Virus record (IMG/VR): IMGVR_UViG_3300014050_000017 | Location: 16,134-80,133 of that record | DNA: 64,000 nt | Direction: 5' to 3' (one strand) | DNA from: a virus | In this document: positions 7,672 to 15,447 of the stretch, piece after piece | Layout: each line of letters opens with the position of its first letter | How positions within the stretch are numbered: position 1 is the first letter of the stretch | Notes under the pieces: model-generated | Told to the model about the DNA's origin: nothing | The model's database searches: none | What the model saw: the letters and a program-made list of their open reading frames with translations, nothing else | Program-made: the position numbers and the translations under genes

Positions 7672-8403
7672 TTAGGAGTATCTACTACCAAATGACGGTA
7701 AATCGTCATCCCCATCTTCAAGTAGGCGACGACGAGCCTCTGCTCTGCGAGCTTTATCTTCGGCTGCTCTGGCTTTTGCCTCTTCTTCAGCGCGTTTCTT
7801 TTCGGCTGCTCTATCCACAGTGGTGTTTGAGCCTGCAAACAAATCAGTCAAATCCTTCTTAACATTGGTTGGAGCAACGGGCTTTGTATATTTCTTAGTA
7901 GGCGCTGGCTCTGACGTAGTAGGGGCTGGCCTTGACGACGGTGCAGCCTTTTTGGTTGCAGGTTTTCTCTTTTTTACAGTTGTTGCCTGTGGTGTAAATG
8001 AAGGGTCTGGAGTATCAAAATCAATTAAACCACCTTCAGTGGTAGCCCCTATTGCCTTAAACTTAGCTTTATACGCCTCGCTTTCAGCAATCCTTTTTGG
8101 AACGCTTACTCCGCGTGAGCTAAGAACAAGGTCTCCATCATTTCCGTTGTTAACAAGCGTATCTAACATATTTTTATGAAGGGCATTGCGGCTATCAAAT
8201 TTAAACCCAATATGCCCTTTAGTACTAGCAGGCTTAGACGTAAAAGGCGTAGTATCTACCCCTTGATAACGTAAAGAATCTTGGTTTTCTTTTACTTTTT
8301 TATTAGTTACAGTATCAACCGTTGGTGTGGAATTAGCTGCCTCATTGAAAGCGTCCATGCGTTTTGCGTTTTCAACAATCTTGCCAATATCTTTTAGTCC
8401 CAT
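7672..8403 (-). CDS. Hypothetical low-complexity protein, 243 aa
   Basis: The first 120 residues are mixed alpha/beta. They are followed by a long Ala/Pro/Lys/Thr-rich linker (around residues 145-185) and a charged coiled-coil-like Arg/Glu/Ala helix (EEEAKARAAEDKARR), ending in an acidic and then Ser/Tyr tail. The shape suggests a structural or assembly protein with a flexible middle. No family is recognised. It lies in a run of hypothetical genes (7.1-10.6 kb) in one operon. Confidence 0.55.
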   Translation of the reverse strand: MGLKDIGKIVENAKRMDAFNEAANSTPTVDTVTNKKVKENQDSLRYQGVDTTPFTSKPASTKGHIGFKFDSRNALHKNMLDTLVNNGNDGDLVLSSRGVSVPKRIAESEAYKAKFKAIGATTEGGLIDFDTPDPSFTPQATTVKKRKPATKKAAPSSRPAPTTSEPAPTKKYTKPVAPTNVKKDLTDLFAGSNTTVDRAAEKKRAEEEAKARAAEDKARRAEARRRLLEDGDDDLPSFGSRYS

Positions 8404-8775
8404 TTATTTTCCTTTTGCAGGGTCGGTATTAATCTTAATAACCTCACGCGGTTTACCAGCGTTACGGCGTTCTTCACGTTCCATTGCATCTTTTGCAGTT
8501 GCGCCAGACTTTGCGCGGTTAGTAATAGCAGTGCTGGCCTCATTGTAATCTGCTGGTGACTGAATCCAACGATAGGTGCTACGACGTTCACCTGGTTCTT
8601 GTGGTCGTGTTCTTACGCCGTTCTTTGCTGGGCCAACAAAACCATGGACATAATTAAGGTCTCTGTGACTTTCACCAGTCATGTCTACGCCTCTAAGCGC
8701 AGCGCTACTAGATAAATGCTTTTCTATCTGAGGCACACGAGCAGGGTCGTAGGCGCGGTCGTATGCGTCTGACAT
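8404..8775 (-). CDS. Hypothetical protein, 123 aa
   Basis: A polar, Arg/Ser/Pro-rich protein. A helix around residues 75-105 (ADYNEASTAITNRAKSG) is followed by a Lys-rich tail. It starts at ATG 8775, sharing a base with the previous stop, and ends directly before the 7672-8403 gene. No domain is recognised. Confidence 0.55.
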   Translation of the reverse strand: MSDAYDRAYDPARVPQIEKHLSSSAALRGVDMTGESHRDLNYVHGFVGPAKNGVRTRPQEPGERRSTYRWIQSPADYNEASTAITNRAKSGATAKDAMEREERRNAGKPREVIKINTDPAKGK

Positions 8776-8984
8776 TAATTACCCGCTGGGTTTACTTTGC
8801 TTGGTTCCTCTGAATTAATAAAACCGTAGTTCATATATGGGTGAAGACCTGCGCGGTTAGCCTGCACAGTCTGGTCTCCCATACCTGGTTGAACAACAGT
8901 ATTTGGACGGCGCTTGCGGTACTTGCCGTCTGTTGCGCCCTCTGTCATGTCGCCATTGAGGGAACGTGATTGATTAACTGCCAT
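8775..8984 (-). CDS. Hypothetical protein, 69 aa
   Basis: ATG 8984 is preferred to an in-frame ATG at 9032, because it overlaps the TAA of the upstream gene (TAATG) as seen repeatedly in this operon. The product is short, polar and Asn/Gly/Gln-rich, with a Lys-Arg-Arg patch near the middle. Function unknown. Confidence 0.5.
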   Translation of the reverse strand: MAVNQSRSLNGDMTEGATDGKYRKRRPNTVVQPGMGDQTVQANRAGLHPYMNYGFINSEEPSKVNPAGN

Positions 8985-9217
8985 TATGCCATCCGTCCTT
9001 TGACTAGTCTTGAGGCCTTGATACGGTTGCACTTAGGGCACACGCTTTGGTCTCGTAACGATTCTACAGGGTTCATAGCCCCACCACATGCCTTACAGGA
9101 ACGAGTACCGTTATAAAGGGTGTTTTTTAGCTCTTTCTGGGTAGAAAGGCTGACATCCTCTGCACCAACCATACCTTCTCCTGTGCTATCTGTAAATAGT
9201 CCTGGGTCTTTGCTCAT
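8984..9217 (-). CDS. Small zinc-ribbon protein, 77 aa
   Basis: A polar N-terminal half is followed by a clear zinc ribbon, CKAC ... CPKC, separated by about 20 residues, and a basic tail (RIKASRLVKGRMA). This is the layout of small nucleic-acid-binding ribbons. It overlaps both neighbours by one to four bases. The target is unknown. Confidence 0.6.
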   Translation of the reverse strand: MSKDPGLFTDSTGEGMVGAEDVSLSTQKELKNTLYNGTRSCKACGGAMNPVESLRDQSVCPKCNRIKASRLVKGRMA

Positions 9218-9531
9218 TAGTCTAGCTCTCTTTTACCAAATTTAGAATTAACATCATTTTCGTTAGCTTTTCGCATTTCAATGCGTTCTGTAGTCTGCTT
9301 TCTTGCATGTCCAGAACCTTTTACAGCAGAAATAGACTCTTCAGCAGCCTTATTTAAATTCATTTTTCCTGCTATACCTTTATTAAAACCATGTGCTGCA
9401 AATCGTTTTTGAGCGGCGGTATCAGTATCCCAGTTTACAAAAGAACCATCAGATAGGCTGTAACCTCCACCAAATTCGTGATTACCTGCAAAACGACGCT
9501 TTGGGTCATTTTCTCTACGTGGTGCTGCCAT
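9217..9531 (-). CDS. Hypothetical protein, 104 aa
   Basis: ATG 9531 is chosen because GGAG lies six bases before it; ATG 9543 is in frame but has a poorer site. The product is basic and Asn-rich, with FGGGYSLSDGSFVNW near the start and a charged helix toward the end. No family recognised. Confidence 0.5.
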   Translation of the reverse strand: MAAPRRENDPKRRFAGNHEFGGGYSLSDGSFVNWDTDTAAQKRFAAHGFNKGIAGKMNLNKAAEESISAVKGSGHARKQTTERIEMRKANENDVNSKFGKRELD

Positions 9532-9532
9532 A

Positions 9533-9913
9533 TTAGACTCCATATCCTAATGAGTTGCGGCTAGTTGACTGCTGGCTGTTAGGAGTGTTGGAGAAATCTG
9601 ACTCCACACGTTGTTCTCTACCAGCAGGTAGTCGAACAATATCTTCAATAGTTAACTCATTCTCAGTATATCCGTAACGGTCTGGGAATAGGTTAATCTG
9701 TGGCAAGTTTGGGCGAACATGCTCTTGGATTTCTTCGCTTGTCATTGTCCAAACGGCGAGCGCCTGGTTTAACAAACGGTCTTGATTAGATTGAAATGGC
9801 CCTAGGTATTCCTGTGGGGGAAACGCAGCCTCTTCAGGTGTGTGATATGGCTTGCGGCCATCATCAGTCCACGGCCTACGACCGTAGGTACCATCTGCAT
9901 ATTTACCTGGCAT
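9533..9913 (-). CDS. Hypothetical protein, 126 aa
   Basis: Rich in Pro, Tyr and Gln, with a central helix (NQALAVWTMTSEEIQEH) and a Ser/Asn/Gln tail. ATG 9913 overlaps the stop of the next upstream gene (TAATG). Function unknown. Its composition would suit a virion or assembly factor, but this is only a guess. Confidence 0.5.
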   Translation of the reverse strand: MPGKYADGTYGRRPWTDDGRKPYHTPEEAAFPPQEYLGPFQSNQDRLLNQALAVWTMTSEEIQEHVRPNLPQINLFPDRYGYTENELTIEDIVRLPAGREQRVESDFSNTPNSQQSTSRNSLGYGV

Positions 9914-10077
9914 TAGTTTTTCTTCTCTTCGCCTCTGTACTTAGCAATGTGTTCTTCAAACTCTTTGTGCCTAGACGCTCTGGCAGTGTTGTGAACCTCT
10001 AATGAATGGTCTTCATCGTTTGCAGTGTGGAAATTATTATCACCGCATGTTGGGCAGCTTACTTTGTAAAGAGGCAT
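9913..10077 (-). CDS. Small zinc-knuckle protein, 54 aa
   Basis: The 54-residue frame starts MPLYKVSCPTCGDNN, giving one C-x2-C knuckle, followed by several His residues (FHTANDEDHS, VHNTARASRH) and a charged helical tail ending KKN. Its TAA overlaps the ATG of the following gene. The Cys pair plus spaced His residues could bind zinc. Length and coupling support it as a real gene. Confidence 0.55.
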   Translation of the reverse strand: MPLYKVSCPTCGDNNFHTANDEDHSLEVHNTARASRHKEFEEHIAKYRGEEKKN

Positions 10078-10080
10078 AGT

Positions 10081-10620
10081 TTACTTCCACTGTGGACGCA
10101 TACGCGCCATCTGGTCTTGACGTGCGTTATTTACATACATTGGTGAATCGCTCTTTACAGTTGGGCCAGCCTTACCATCATTTGGTAGATGTGGAGCTGG
10201 CGCAATATCTGCCATGAATACATGGCGAGGACTACGATACACGTTTCCATCTTTTACAGCCTGCGCTTGACGCAAAATGCCAGAGTGTGGCTCTAACCCA
10301 GCTGGATAGTAATAACCCTGCTGGTCGATGCGCTCGCCGCGGTGAACGCCGCGTTGGTAAGAGCGCTGACCTATTCTAACTTTAAGTGAGTCGAGTACAT
10401 TTTCAGATTGGCTGTTTGGTCTTCCACGGTCATCGCGTCGTGTGCGAATGGTGCCTAAATAACCATCAGGATATTCTGCTTGTGGTGCACGACCCACGCC
10501 CAGGCGTAGCTCATCGAGTTCATTTCTCGCAACAGGAACACCACCGCCACCATAGTTGGCATACGTACCGTATAAACCACTGGCGCCTAGGTTCTGTGTA
10601 TTTTGGTGAGGGCTGGGCAT
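10081..10620 (-). CDS. Hypothetical protein, 179 aa
   Basis: Gly/Tyr/Asn-rich start (LYGTYANYGGGGVPV), Arg/Gly-rich middle with many Asp-Arg pairs (RTRRDDRGRP), and a C-terminal stretch with Pro-Ala-Pro repeats. Little regular structure is evident. It follows the phosphoesterase gene by 24 bases. No family recognised; a structural role is possible. Confidence 0.55.
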   Translation of the reverse strand: MPSPHQNTQNLGASGLYGTYANYGGGGVPVARNELDELRLGVGRAPQAEYPDGYLGTIRTRRDDRGRPNSQSENVLDSLKVRIGQRSYQRGVHRGERIDQQGYYYPAGLEPHSGILRQAQAVKDGNVYRSPRHVFMADIAPAPHLPNDGKAGPTVKSDSPMYVNNARQDQMARMRPQWK

Positions 10621-10644
10621 ACCTTAAATGATACGCCCAGTACC

Positions 10645-11664
10645 CTACTTAGACGCGTTAAACTCCTGGCCCTCGTACAGTGCCCAGCCGTCCATAATGT
10701 GGATTGGTTGCAAAGTGAACGAATCATCTGGTCTGACCCACGCAATCATCACTCCCTGTTGCCAATCTTCCCAATGCTTTACTGGACGACCTTGGTCATT
10801 TAAACCAGAGCCGTATGAAGGAACCGCACCATCAATGCGGCATAGGCATCCTGGGCTTGCTGACACGCTACGAATTGGACCGTCCTGGTCATGGACTGTT
10901 TTATATTGCATCTCTTGTCTGTGGACATGGCCAAATACTGTTGAGATGTGCGGATTCTTATTGATATAGGCACTGGCAGTTGAGCCGTTAGAACGTACGG
11001 TGGTTCCGTGAATAGCGCGAAGGTACTTGGTTACCCAGTACTCTCCTGCTGGATAGGACCCCACGTAGTCAACCTTAATATCATCTAAACGTAGAAGGTA
11101 TGGGATGGACATTACAGGCCACTCATCTGGAGTTGCGTTAGCACGCTTAATTCCCTTTGATGCCATTGCGTTCATTACTACGTACTTCTGCATACGGCAA
11201 TCGTGGTTTCCTTCTAACAAAACAATCTTTGAATCTGGGCAAGTGGCTCGCTGCTTTGCTAATAGGTTATGACCGTAATCTAGAGCTGGTTGCACTGTGT
11301 GGGCAAACATCTCTTCCTGTGCGTATTTGCCCATGGTTGGTAAATCTAAATAATCCCCCAAATGGATAATTTCATCTACGCCATATTTTTCTTCAAGGTA
11401 TGCAAGCAATTGGAAGTGAACTTCAATCGCTGCTTCATCGTGGAAGGGGTCTAATGTGCCATCTTCATATTTTCTATACCCAATCTGTGGGTCTGGCACG
11501 AACATAATTAGGCGACCGTCTTTTTTGCCTTTACGTTCTTTATAAGTTGCTGGTTTAATTACTGTGGGTTTTGCTGGCTGCACAGGTGGCCATGCCCACT
11601 CATTATTAATATTAACTAAAACTCTATCAAATATATCTGATACAGATTCTTTTACTTCTGGCAT
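10645..11664 (-). CDS. Calcineurin-like metallophosphoesterase
   Basis: 339 residues. The five metal-binding blocks are present in order: PDPQIG (the first Asp, with Gln in place of the usual His), GDYLD, GNHD, a His-Gly (AIHGTT) and GHVHR. The family hydrolyses phosphodiesters or phosphomonoesters with two metals. In phages such enzymes act on nucleic acids or nucleotides; the substrate here is unknown. ATG 11664 is chosen with GGAG eight bases upstream; TTG 11670 is the alternative. It overlaps the small gene upstream by 13 bases. Confidence 0.85.
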   Translation of the reverse strand: MPEVKESVSDIFDRVLVNINNEWAWPPVQPAKPTVIKPATYKERKGKKDGRLIMFVPDPQIGYRKYEDGTLDPFHDEAAIEVHFQLLAYLEEKYGVDEIIHLGDYLDLPTMGKYAQEEMFAHTVQPALDYGHNLLAKQRATCPDSKIVLLEGNHDCRMQKYVVMNAMASKGIKRANATPDEWPVMSIPYLLRLDDIKVDYVGSYPAGEYWVTKYLRAIHGTTVRSNGSTASAYINKNPHISTVFGHVHRQEMQYKTVHDQDGPIRSVSASPGCLCRIDGAVPSYGSGLNDQGRPVKHWEDWQQGVMIAWVRPDDSFTLQPIHIMDGWALYEGQEFNASK

Positions 11665-11909
11665 GTGCAATACTCCTTAAAGTGTGAGCGAAAGGCAGTT
11701 AGCTTTGCAGGAATATTGACGCCAGCTTTTACCAGTGCTTCATACAAGTTTTTAATATCTACTTTTCTATTTTCATTCTTTAGGCTGTTAAATTTATCCT
11801 GGTCTTCCTTAGGCAAAGTATTTAGCCACCTTTGTACTTTGCATTTCTTTGGCTGTTTTGCATCAGCAATAAAGCCGTCTAGGATAGAGCCCAGCGTGTC
11901 TTTCGCCAT
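11652..11909 (-). CDS. Small basic hypothetical protein, 85 aa
   Basis: Predominantly helical and Lys-rich (KQPKKCKVQRWLNTLP, KLTAFRSHFKEYC), ending CTCQK. Its shape would fit a small DNA-binding protein or an enzyme cofactor. It overlaps the phosphoesterase start, so co-translation is likely. I do not recognise the family. Confidence 0.55.
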   Translation of the reverse strand: MAKDTLGSILDGFIADAKQPKKCKVQRWLNTLPKEDQDKFNSLKNENRKVDIKNLYEALVKAGVNIPAKLTAFRSHFKEYCTCQK

Positions 11910-11977
11910 ATGACCTCTCTCTGATTAAGGGGCGATTTCACACACAAGCCTACCAGAGAAAAAACGTTTGTACAGCA

Positions 11978-12007
11978 AAATACCCGCGATTTTGGTCGCG
12001 GGTATTT
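11978..12007 (-). terminator. Rho-independent terminator after hsp20
   Basis: A perfect 12-bp stem (AAATACCCGCGA with TCGCGGGTATTT) and six-base loop lie 51 bases downstream of the Hsp20 stop. The A/T ends of the stem supply the U-run on the minus transcript. A second, smaller hairpin (ATCTTGC / GCAAGAT, 12026-12049) sits between the stop codon and the terminator. Confidence 0.85.
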
Positions 12008-12058
12008 GCCTGTTAATAAGGGTCTATCTTGCAATGGTGATAGCAAGATGTGTGGACT

Positions 12059-12580
12059 TCAGTGAATTTTGATTTCCTTTTCCTTCTTCTCCTCAGGAAC
12101 AATTCGCTCAAGGTCAATGGTCAATAGTCCATCAGCAATACGAGCGTCATTGACAACTACATCGTCAGCAATAGCAAACTTCTGTACAAAGTTGCGTGCT
12201 GCAATGCCTTTATAGGCGTAATCCGCGTAGTCTTCTCCGCGGTTGCCTTCAACAGTAATGATGTTTTCTTTATAGGTAATCCTAACATCATTCTTAGTAA
12301 AGCCCGCAATAGCCAGTTCAATCTGGGCTTTGTCATTAGGTAGGTGTTTAATGTTATACGGTGGGTACGAGCTTTTGATACGAACATCTTCTAGTTCCTT
12401 GAACAGGTCTAGATGACGGTCAAACCCAACAGTCCATGGCGCTAGCATATTCTGCAGTGCAGAAAATGGGTCTTGTACAGCAGGTTTTACTGATGGAAAT
12501 TGTTGGATTGTTTTTGGCTTATCCCATGGTTCGTGAGGTGAACCTTTTGGGTAGCCGCCATTAATTGGAAATGTAGCCAT
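12059..12580 (-). CDS. Small heat-shock protein, Hsp20/alpha-crystallin family
   Basis: 173 residues from ATG 12580, which has AAGGAG upstream; an in-frame start at 12637 would add 19 residues without a good site. The alpha-crystallin domain fills the C-terminal half: YPPYNI, IELAIAGF, VRITYKENIITVEG, then RNFVQKFAIADDV and DGLLTIDLERIVPEE. The layout resembles IbpA-type chaperones that hold unfolding proteins. It is bounded by terminators on both sides, so it is probably transcribed alone. Hsp20 genes are known from marine and actinobacterial phages, where a role in late virion folding has been proposed. Confidence 0.9.
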   Translation of the reverse strand: MATFPINGGYPKGSPHEPWDKPKTIQQFPSVKPAVQDPFSALQNMLAPWTVGFDRHLDLFKELEDVRIKSSYPPYNIKHLPNDKAQIELAIAGFTKNDVRITYKENIITVEGNRGEDYADYAYKGIAARNFVQKFAIADDVVVNDARIADGLLTIDLERIVPEEKKEKEIKIH

Positions 12581-12702
12581 AATATATCTCCTTAGACGAT
12601 ATAACTTTTTGTGACCCTCCGAATGAGCGGTCAGCAATAGTATACAACAATCTAAATTAGAATATATTCCCGTAACCTTAGAAAAGGTACATTTAGAAAT
12701 GC

Positions 12703-12729
12703 CAAAGCCCCTCCTAGCGAGGGGCTTTG
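12703..12729 (-). terminator. Rho-independent terminator
   Basis: An 11-bp stem (CAAAGCCCCTC / GAGGGGCTTTG) with a five-base loop lies 14 bases after the stop of the 12743-13081 gene. It separates that gene from hsp20. Confidence 0.85.
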
Positions 12730-12742
12730 CGCTATTCAGTTG

Positions 12743-13081
12743 TTAATTGTGGTCGGCTTTACCATCAGAGAAGTTAGGCGCGACACGATTTACTGCTGCA
12801 GCAATTATACGCCCATTAGCCTGAGTTGCGCTAGCCTCTGGTGCTACAGACCTCTGGAACTTAACGCGAACACCGTAACGAGCACCGCCAGTGGCAGATA
12901 CGTTGGTGCGAGATGGCTTTGCCTGACGATATGGGTCAGTGCCACCCTTTGCGTTTCCAGTCTTCTTCATGAGCTTGCCCTTAAGTGGGGCAGCTACTTT
13001 TGCTGGTTTTGCACCCGTAGCATTGCTCGCATCACTAGATGTCGGAGCTAATGGCTTCGAGTTCTTAGTTGAATCTTTCAT
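12743..13081 (-). CDS. Basic Ala/Lys-rich protein, 112 aa
   Basis: The N-terminal half is low-complexity, with Lys/Pro/Ala/Ser repeats (PAKVAAPLKGKLMKKTG); the second half is more ordered (ARYGVRVKFQRSV, NGRIIAAAVNRV). The charge suggests DNA or RNA binding, perhaps histone-like, but no known family is recognised. It ends at its own terminator and is the last gene of the unit that includes the SpoVS-like gene. Confidence 0.55.
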   Translation of the reverse strand: MKDSTKNSKPLAPTSSDASNATGAKPAKVAAPLKGKLMKKTGNAKGGTDPYRQAKPSRTNVSATGGARYGVRVKFQRSVAPEASATQANGRIIAAAVNRVAPNFSDGKADHN

Positions 13082-13140
13082 TTATATTCCTTTGGCCGAA
13101 GGTATAAACAGAGTAGGGTATTTATTGGGGAAATACAGGG

Positions 13141-13422
13141 TTAACGTGCACTGACATCAAAGACGATGGCTGATATCTGGCCGTCATGGCTCTCAATGCT
13201 GGTAAACCCTGGAATACAGATTAAATCCATACCTCTTGGGGCGGTATACCCACGGGCAATGGCAATGGCTTTTACAGCCTGGTTGATAGCTCCAGCCCCC
13301 ACAGCGCGAATCTTGCAGGCGCGGGTCTCATAGATGCTATGAGCAATGGCTGATGCTACGGCTTGTGGGTTAGACCCAGCGCTTACACGCAGGACCTGGT
13401 CATCTTTCAGTTCTTCTGACAT
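13141..13422 (-). CDS. SpoVS-like (stage V sporulation protein S) protein
   Basis: 93 residues matching the SpoVS/Alba-like fold closely: VLRVSAGSNPQAVASAIA, then IRAVGAGAINQAVKAIAIAR and the family signature GMDLICIPGF. SpoVS is a small protein known from spore-formers and several other bacteria. It is structurally related to Alba nucleic-acid-binding proteins and affects development and septation. In a phage it may bind RNA/DNA or alter host development; that is inference. The start has AGGAG upstream. It lies between the HNH gene and the basic 112-residue gene. Confidence 0.88.
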   Translation of the reverse strand: MSEELKDDQVLRVSAGSNPQAVASAIAHSIYETRACKIRAVGAGAINQAVKAIAIARGYTAPRGMDLICIPGFTSIESHDGQISAIVFDVSAR

Positions 13423-13470
13423 TTGATACTCCTATTAGTGGTACTTATTACGGAGTAATCATTATCTATT

Positions 13471-13896
13471 TTAATTTAAAATATCGCTGGCTAAAACCTC
13501 TTCAACCTTTTTAGCAAGGTTGGCCTTATCCAATCCAATATGGCAGGGATGACAGCGTGCAATATAGTGGTCATAATGCATGCAATATGGGTTTTTTCCA
13601 GCTCCTGGGCGGTTTTTATTAGCGGTTCCTAAAAGGACCTCATCGCACTCGCCTATCCAAGACCAGTCAATAGCTGGTTCCCCACAGTCGTAACAGGGGC
13701 TGTTTGAGGCTAGTCCTTTATCTCTCTTTAACCTGCTGTGCATTCCAAAGTAACTAACAACCTCTTTTTTAGGCCTACCAAAACCAGGACTGCGTAGGTC
13801 TCGTGGTCTTTCATACATCCACCAATGTTGGTAGTGGGTTGAGCACATCTGCCGTGCTTTTGCTTTTTTATCGCAATTTTCAATTGAACAATTCAT
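13471..13896 (-). CDS. Zinc-finger HNH-type endonuclease-like protein
   Basis: 141 residues. The N-terminus is a small zinc finger (CSIENC ... CSTHYQHWW), common at the front of phage HNH proteins. The second half has CYDC, then CMHYDHYIARCHPCH, an HNH-like zinc-and-His core. Such proteins nick or cut DNA, either as homing enzymes or in packaging. The expected Asp-His and final His are present but the fit to a textbook HNH is loose. It overlaps the next gene upstream by four bases. Confidence 0.65.
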   Translation of the reverse strand: MNCSIENCDKKAKARQMCSTHYQHWWMYERPRDLRSPGFGRPKKEVVSYFGMHSRLKRDKGLASNSPCYDCGEPAIDWSWIGECDEVLLGTANKNRPGAGKNPYCMHYDHYIARCHPCHIGLDKANLAKKVEEVLASDILN

Positions 13897-14105
13897 GGTC
13901 TGTCTAGCGGCGTTGGGGCCTTAGCATAGGTCCCGCAAATACTGCACTCCATATCTAATAGGTATTGGGATATTTCATAATCTTGAAAACTAGCTTTAAT
14001 GTTCCAAAGACTGGATTCACATACGGGACACTCATGTAGGACTTGGTTTTCATAATCCATAGACCCCGTATAGTCGGGTTTTAAAGCTCTAATGCTCTGT
14101 GTCAT
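13893..14105 (-). CDS. Small zinc-ribbon protein, 70 aa
   Basis: Two knuckles, CPVC and CSIC, lie about 29 residues apart around a short beta-like and helical segment (IKASFQDYEISQYLL). The pattern is a rubredoxin-like zinc ribbon. No partner can be named. It is in the run of very small overlapping genes between RuvC and the HNH gene. Confidence 0.6.
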   Translation of the reverse strand: MTQSIRALKPDYTGSMDYENQVLHECPVCESSLWNIKASFQDYEISQYLLDMECSICGTYAKAPTPLDRP

Positions 14106-14322
14106 GCCTGCAGTTTATAAAGTCGTTTGCTAAATGGCAGGCTATATCCATATAAATTGAAGCGGTTGTAAAAAGGTCTACAGGATGGTGAAGGTCATCA
14201 GCCCCTTTAAATCCCCAGTTACCCTTTAGGTATTCTTTTAAGCCTGGGGTTAACCTATCGATAAAATCATCGATAGTCATCCATCCATCTTGGATTAAAT
14301 CTTTATCCTTGTGGTTCTTCAT
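14089..14322 (-). CDS. Hypothetical protein, 77 aa
   Basis: Helical and acidic, with DGWMTIDDFIDRLTPGLKEYL in the first half and ASIYMDIACHLANDFI later. ATG 14322 is chosen; TTG 14328 is in frame. Overlaps with both neighbours suggest coupling. Function unknown. Confidence 0.5.
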   Translation of the reverse strand: MKNHKDKDLIQDGWMTIDDFIDRLTPGLKEYLKGNWGFKGADDLHHPVDLFTTASIYMDIACHLANDFINCRHDTEH

Positions 14323-14554
14323 GGGCAAGACCGTGCTCCTTTTTAAAATCGTACAGAGCGTTTAAAAACTTCTCCTTCTCTTGTTCTAAAAGAGCTACCT
14401 CATCCTCAGATAGCTTATCTTTATTTTCTTCGTAAAGCTCTACGCCACGTTTAAACTGCATTTCTAATAGTTTTAACTGCTGTAGTCTGCGTTGTTTAAT
14501 AAAAGCATCTTTCTCTGCTTGACGTTGCGCTATCTTTTCTTGTCGTTTACTCAC
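14303..14554 (-). CDS. Coiled-coil hypothetical protein, 83 aa
   Basis: The whole chain reads as one long charged helix or coiled coil (Lys/Gln/Glu/Arg with Leu spacing), from SKRQEKIAQRQAEKDAF to FKKEHGLAHEE. The start is GTG 14554 with AGGAG upstream. It probably dimerises. Role unknown. Confidence 0.55.
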   Translation of the reverse strand: MSKRQEKIAQRQAEKDAFIKQRRLQQLKLLEMQFKRGVELYEENKDKLSEDEVALLEQEKEKFLNALYDFKKEHGLAHEEPQG

Positions 14555-14717
14555 CTTTAGCTCCTATCACTCTAAGTCCTTCCATAATTCCACCGCAGAA
14601 AACGCAATCCTGCTCTTCCCAGCCACTTTGTACGGCGTACCCATAGCAACGGGCGTCGCATTTAGTACAGAACAGTGCATACTGTCCAGGCTCTATTCCA
14701 AGTTTTCCTTCGCCCAT
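14547..14717 (-). CDS. Small zinc-ribbon protein, 56 aa
   Basis: ATG 14717 is preferred to GTG 14735 because AGGAG lies eight bases before it. The ribbon is FCTKCDARC with a second knuckle CVFCGG, 18 or so residues on. This is a short treble-clef or ribbon; the target is unknown. Confidence 0.55.
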   Translation of the reverse strand: MGEGKLGIEPGQYALFCTKCDARCYGYAVQSGWEEQDCVFCGGIMEGLRVIGAKGE

Positions 14718-14875
14718 GCCGACCACTCCTCCCACAGCTCTATTACTTCAAGGCTTTCATAACTTTGCTCTTCTAGATGTTCGGCAAAATCATCGTCTAC
14801 AACAATTACAGGCAAACCGTTATATAGCATTCCTGTTTCTTTATCTTTAGCAAGTAGTTCTAGGTAGCTAGTCAT
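14693..14875 (-). CDS. Hypothetical acidic protein, 60 aa
   Basis: Acidic, with a short strand GLPVIVVDDDF and a C-terminal Glu/Trp-rich helix (VIELWEEWSAWAKENLE). ATG 14875 is chosen with GAGGA close upstream; TTG 14884 is an alternative. No family recognised. It lies directly behind the RuvC-like gene. Confidence 0.5.
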   Translation of the reverse strand: MTSYLELLAKDKETGMLYNGLPVIVVDDDFAEHLEEQSYESLEVIELWEEWSAWAKENLE

Positions 14876-14880
14876 TGTCC

Positions 14881-15447
14881 TCAAATTTCTCGATATTTAG
14901 GGTCTTGTACCTGTTGGTATACCGCTTTTTCATAAGCTAGCTTACCATCCCCTGAGCATAACCTGGCAAGACCATAAGCATCAGCAGCATTGTCATCTGT
15001 AAATGTCTGTCCCCACTTTTTGTAGGTATGTAGAAGTATTAAATTCTTTTGACCAGTACCCGCGCCTGTTACATATTTTTTTAGGGTATTAGGGGGAATT
15101 ATCAATGGGTATATATCGTGCCTTGCTAAGGCCATCTTTGTTATGCCGCCAAGCTCGCCTAGATGAAACACCTTGCCTTTAGCTCCCATGGCGTAACCTT
15201 CCATGGCTGCGTCAATAACGTTTTTATGCCCCATCCATTCATATACAAAATCTTCAATATCCATGAGGCGACGGATACCGCGGTTATCTGATTTAAATAC
15301 TTCTATGTAGTACTTTTCTTGGTAATACGCACATATAGCAAATCCACTATAGGACTGGTCAATGCCCATGTAAAACGGGCTACTGCCAGCGAGGTCAAGG
15401 CCTCCTTCAATTTTTTTAAGGGGCATATCTATTAAACCCAGTGACAC
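14881..15447 (-). CDS. RuvC-like Holliday-junction resolvase
   Basis: 188 residues of the RNase H-like fold. MGIDQSYSGFAIC is the first strand with its catalytic Asp, AMEGYAMG carries the Glu of motif II, NTLKKYVTGAG is the typical conserved Lys loop, and DDNAADAYGLA holds the final Asp pair. RuvC proteins cut four-way junctions, here probably to clear recombination intermediates before packaging. The listed start is GTG 15447; ATG 15426 is almost as likely. Together with the resolvase at 17056-17397 this makes two junction-cutting enzymes of different folds. Confidence 0.82.
   Translation of the reverse strand: MSLGLIDMPLKKIEGGLDLAGSSPFYMGIDQSYSGFAICAYYQEKYYIEVFKSDNRGIRRLMDIEDFVYEWMGHKNVIDAAMEGYAMGAKGKVFHLGELGGITKMALARHDIYPLIIPPNTLKKYVTGAGTGQKNLILLHTYKKWGQTFTDDNAADAYGLARLCSGDGKLAYEKAVYQQVQDPKYREI

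Noticed and set aside
12639-12667. Promoter of hsp20 at TATACT 12639-12644.
   Set aside because: The -10 is good but the region 17 bases upstream has no -35 likeness, and the box lies about 60 bases before the start; it may be real, but not enough is visible to list it.
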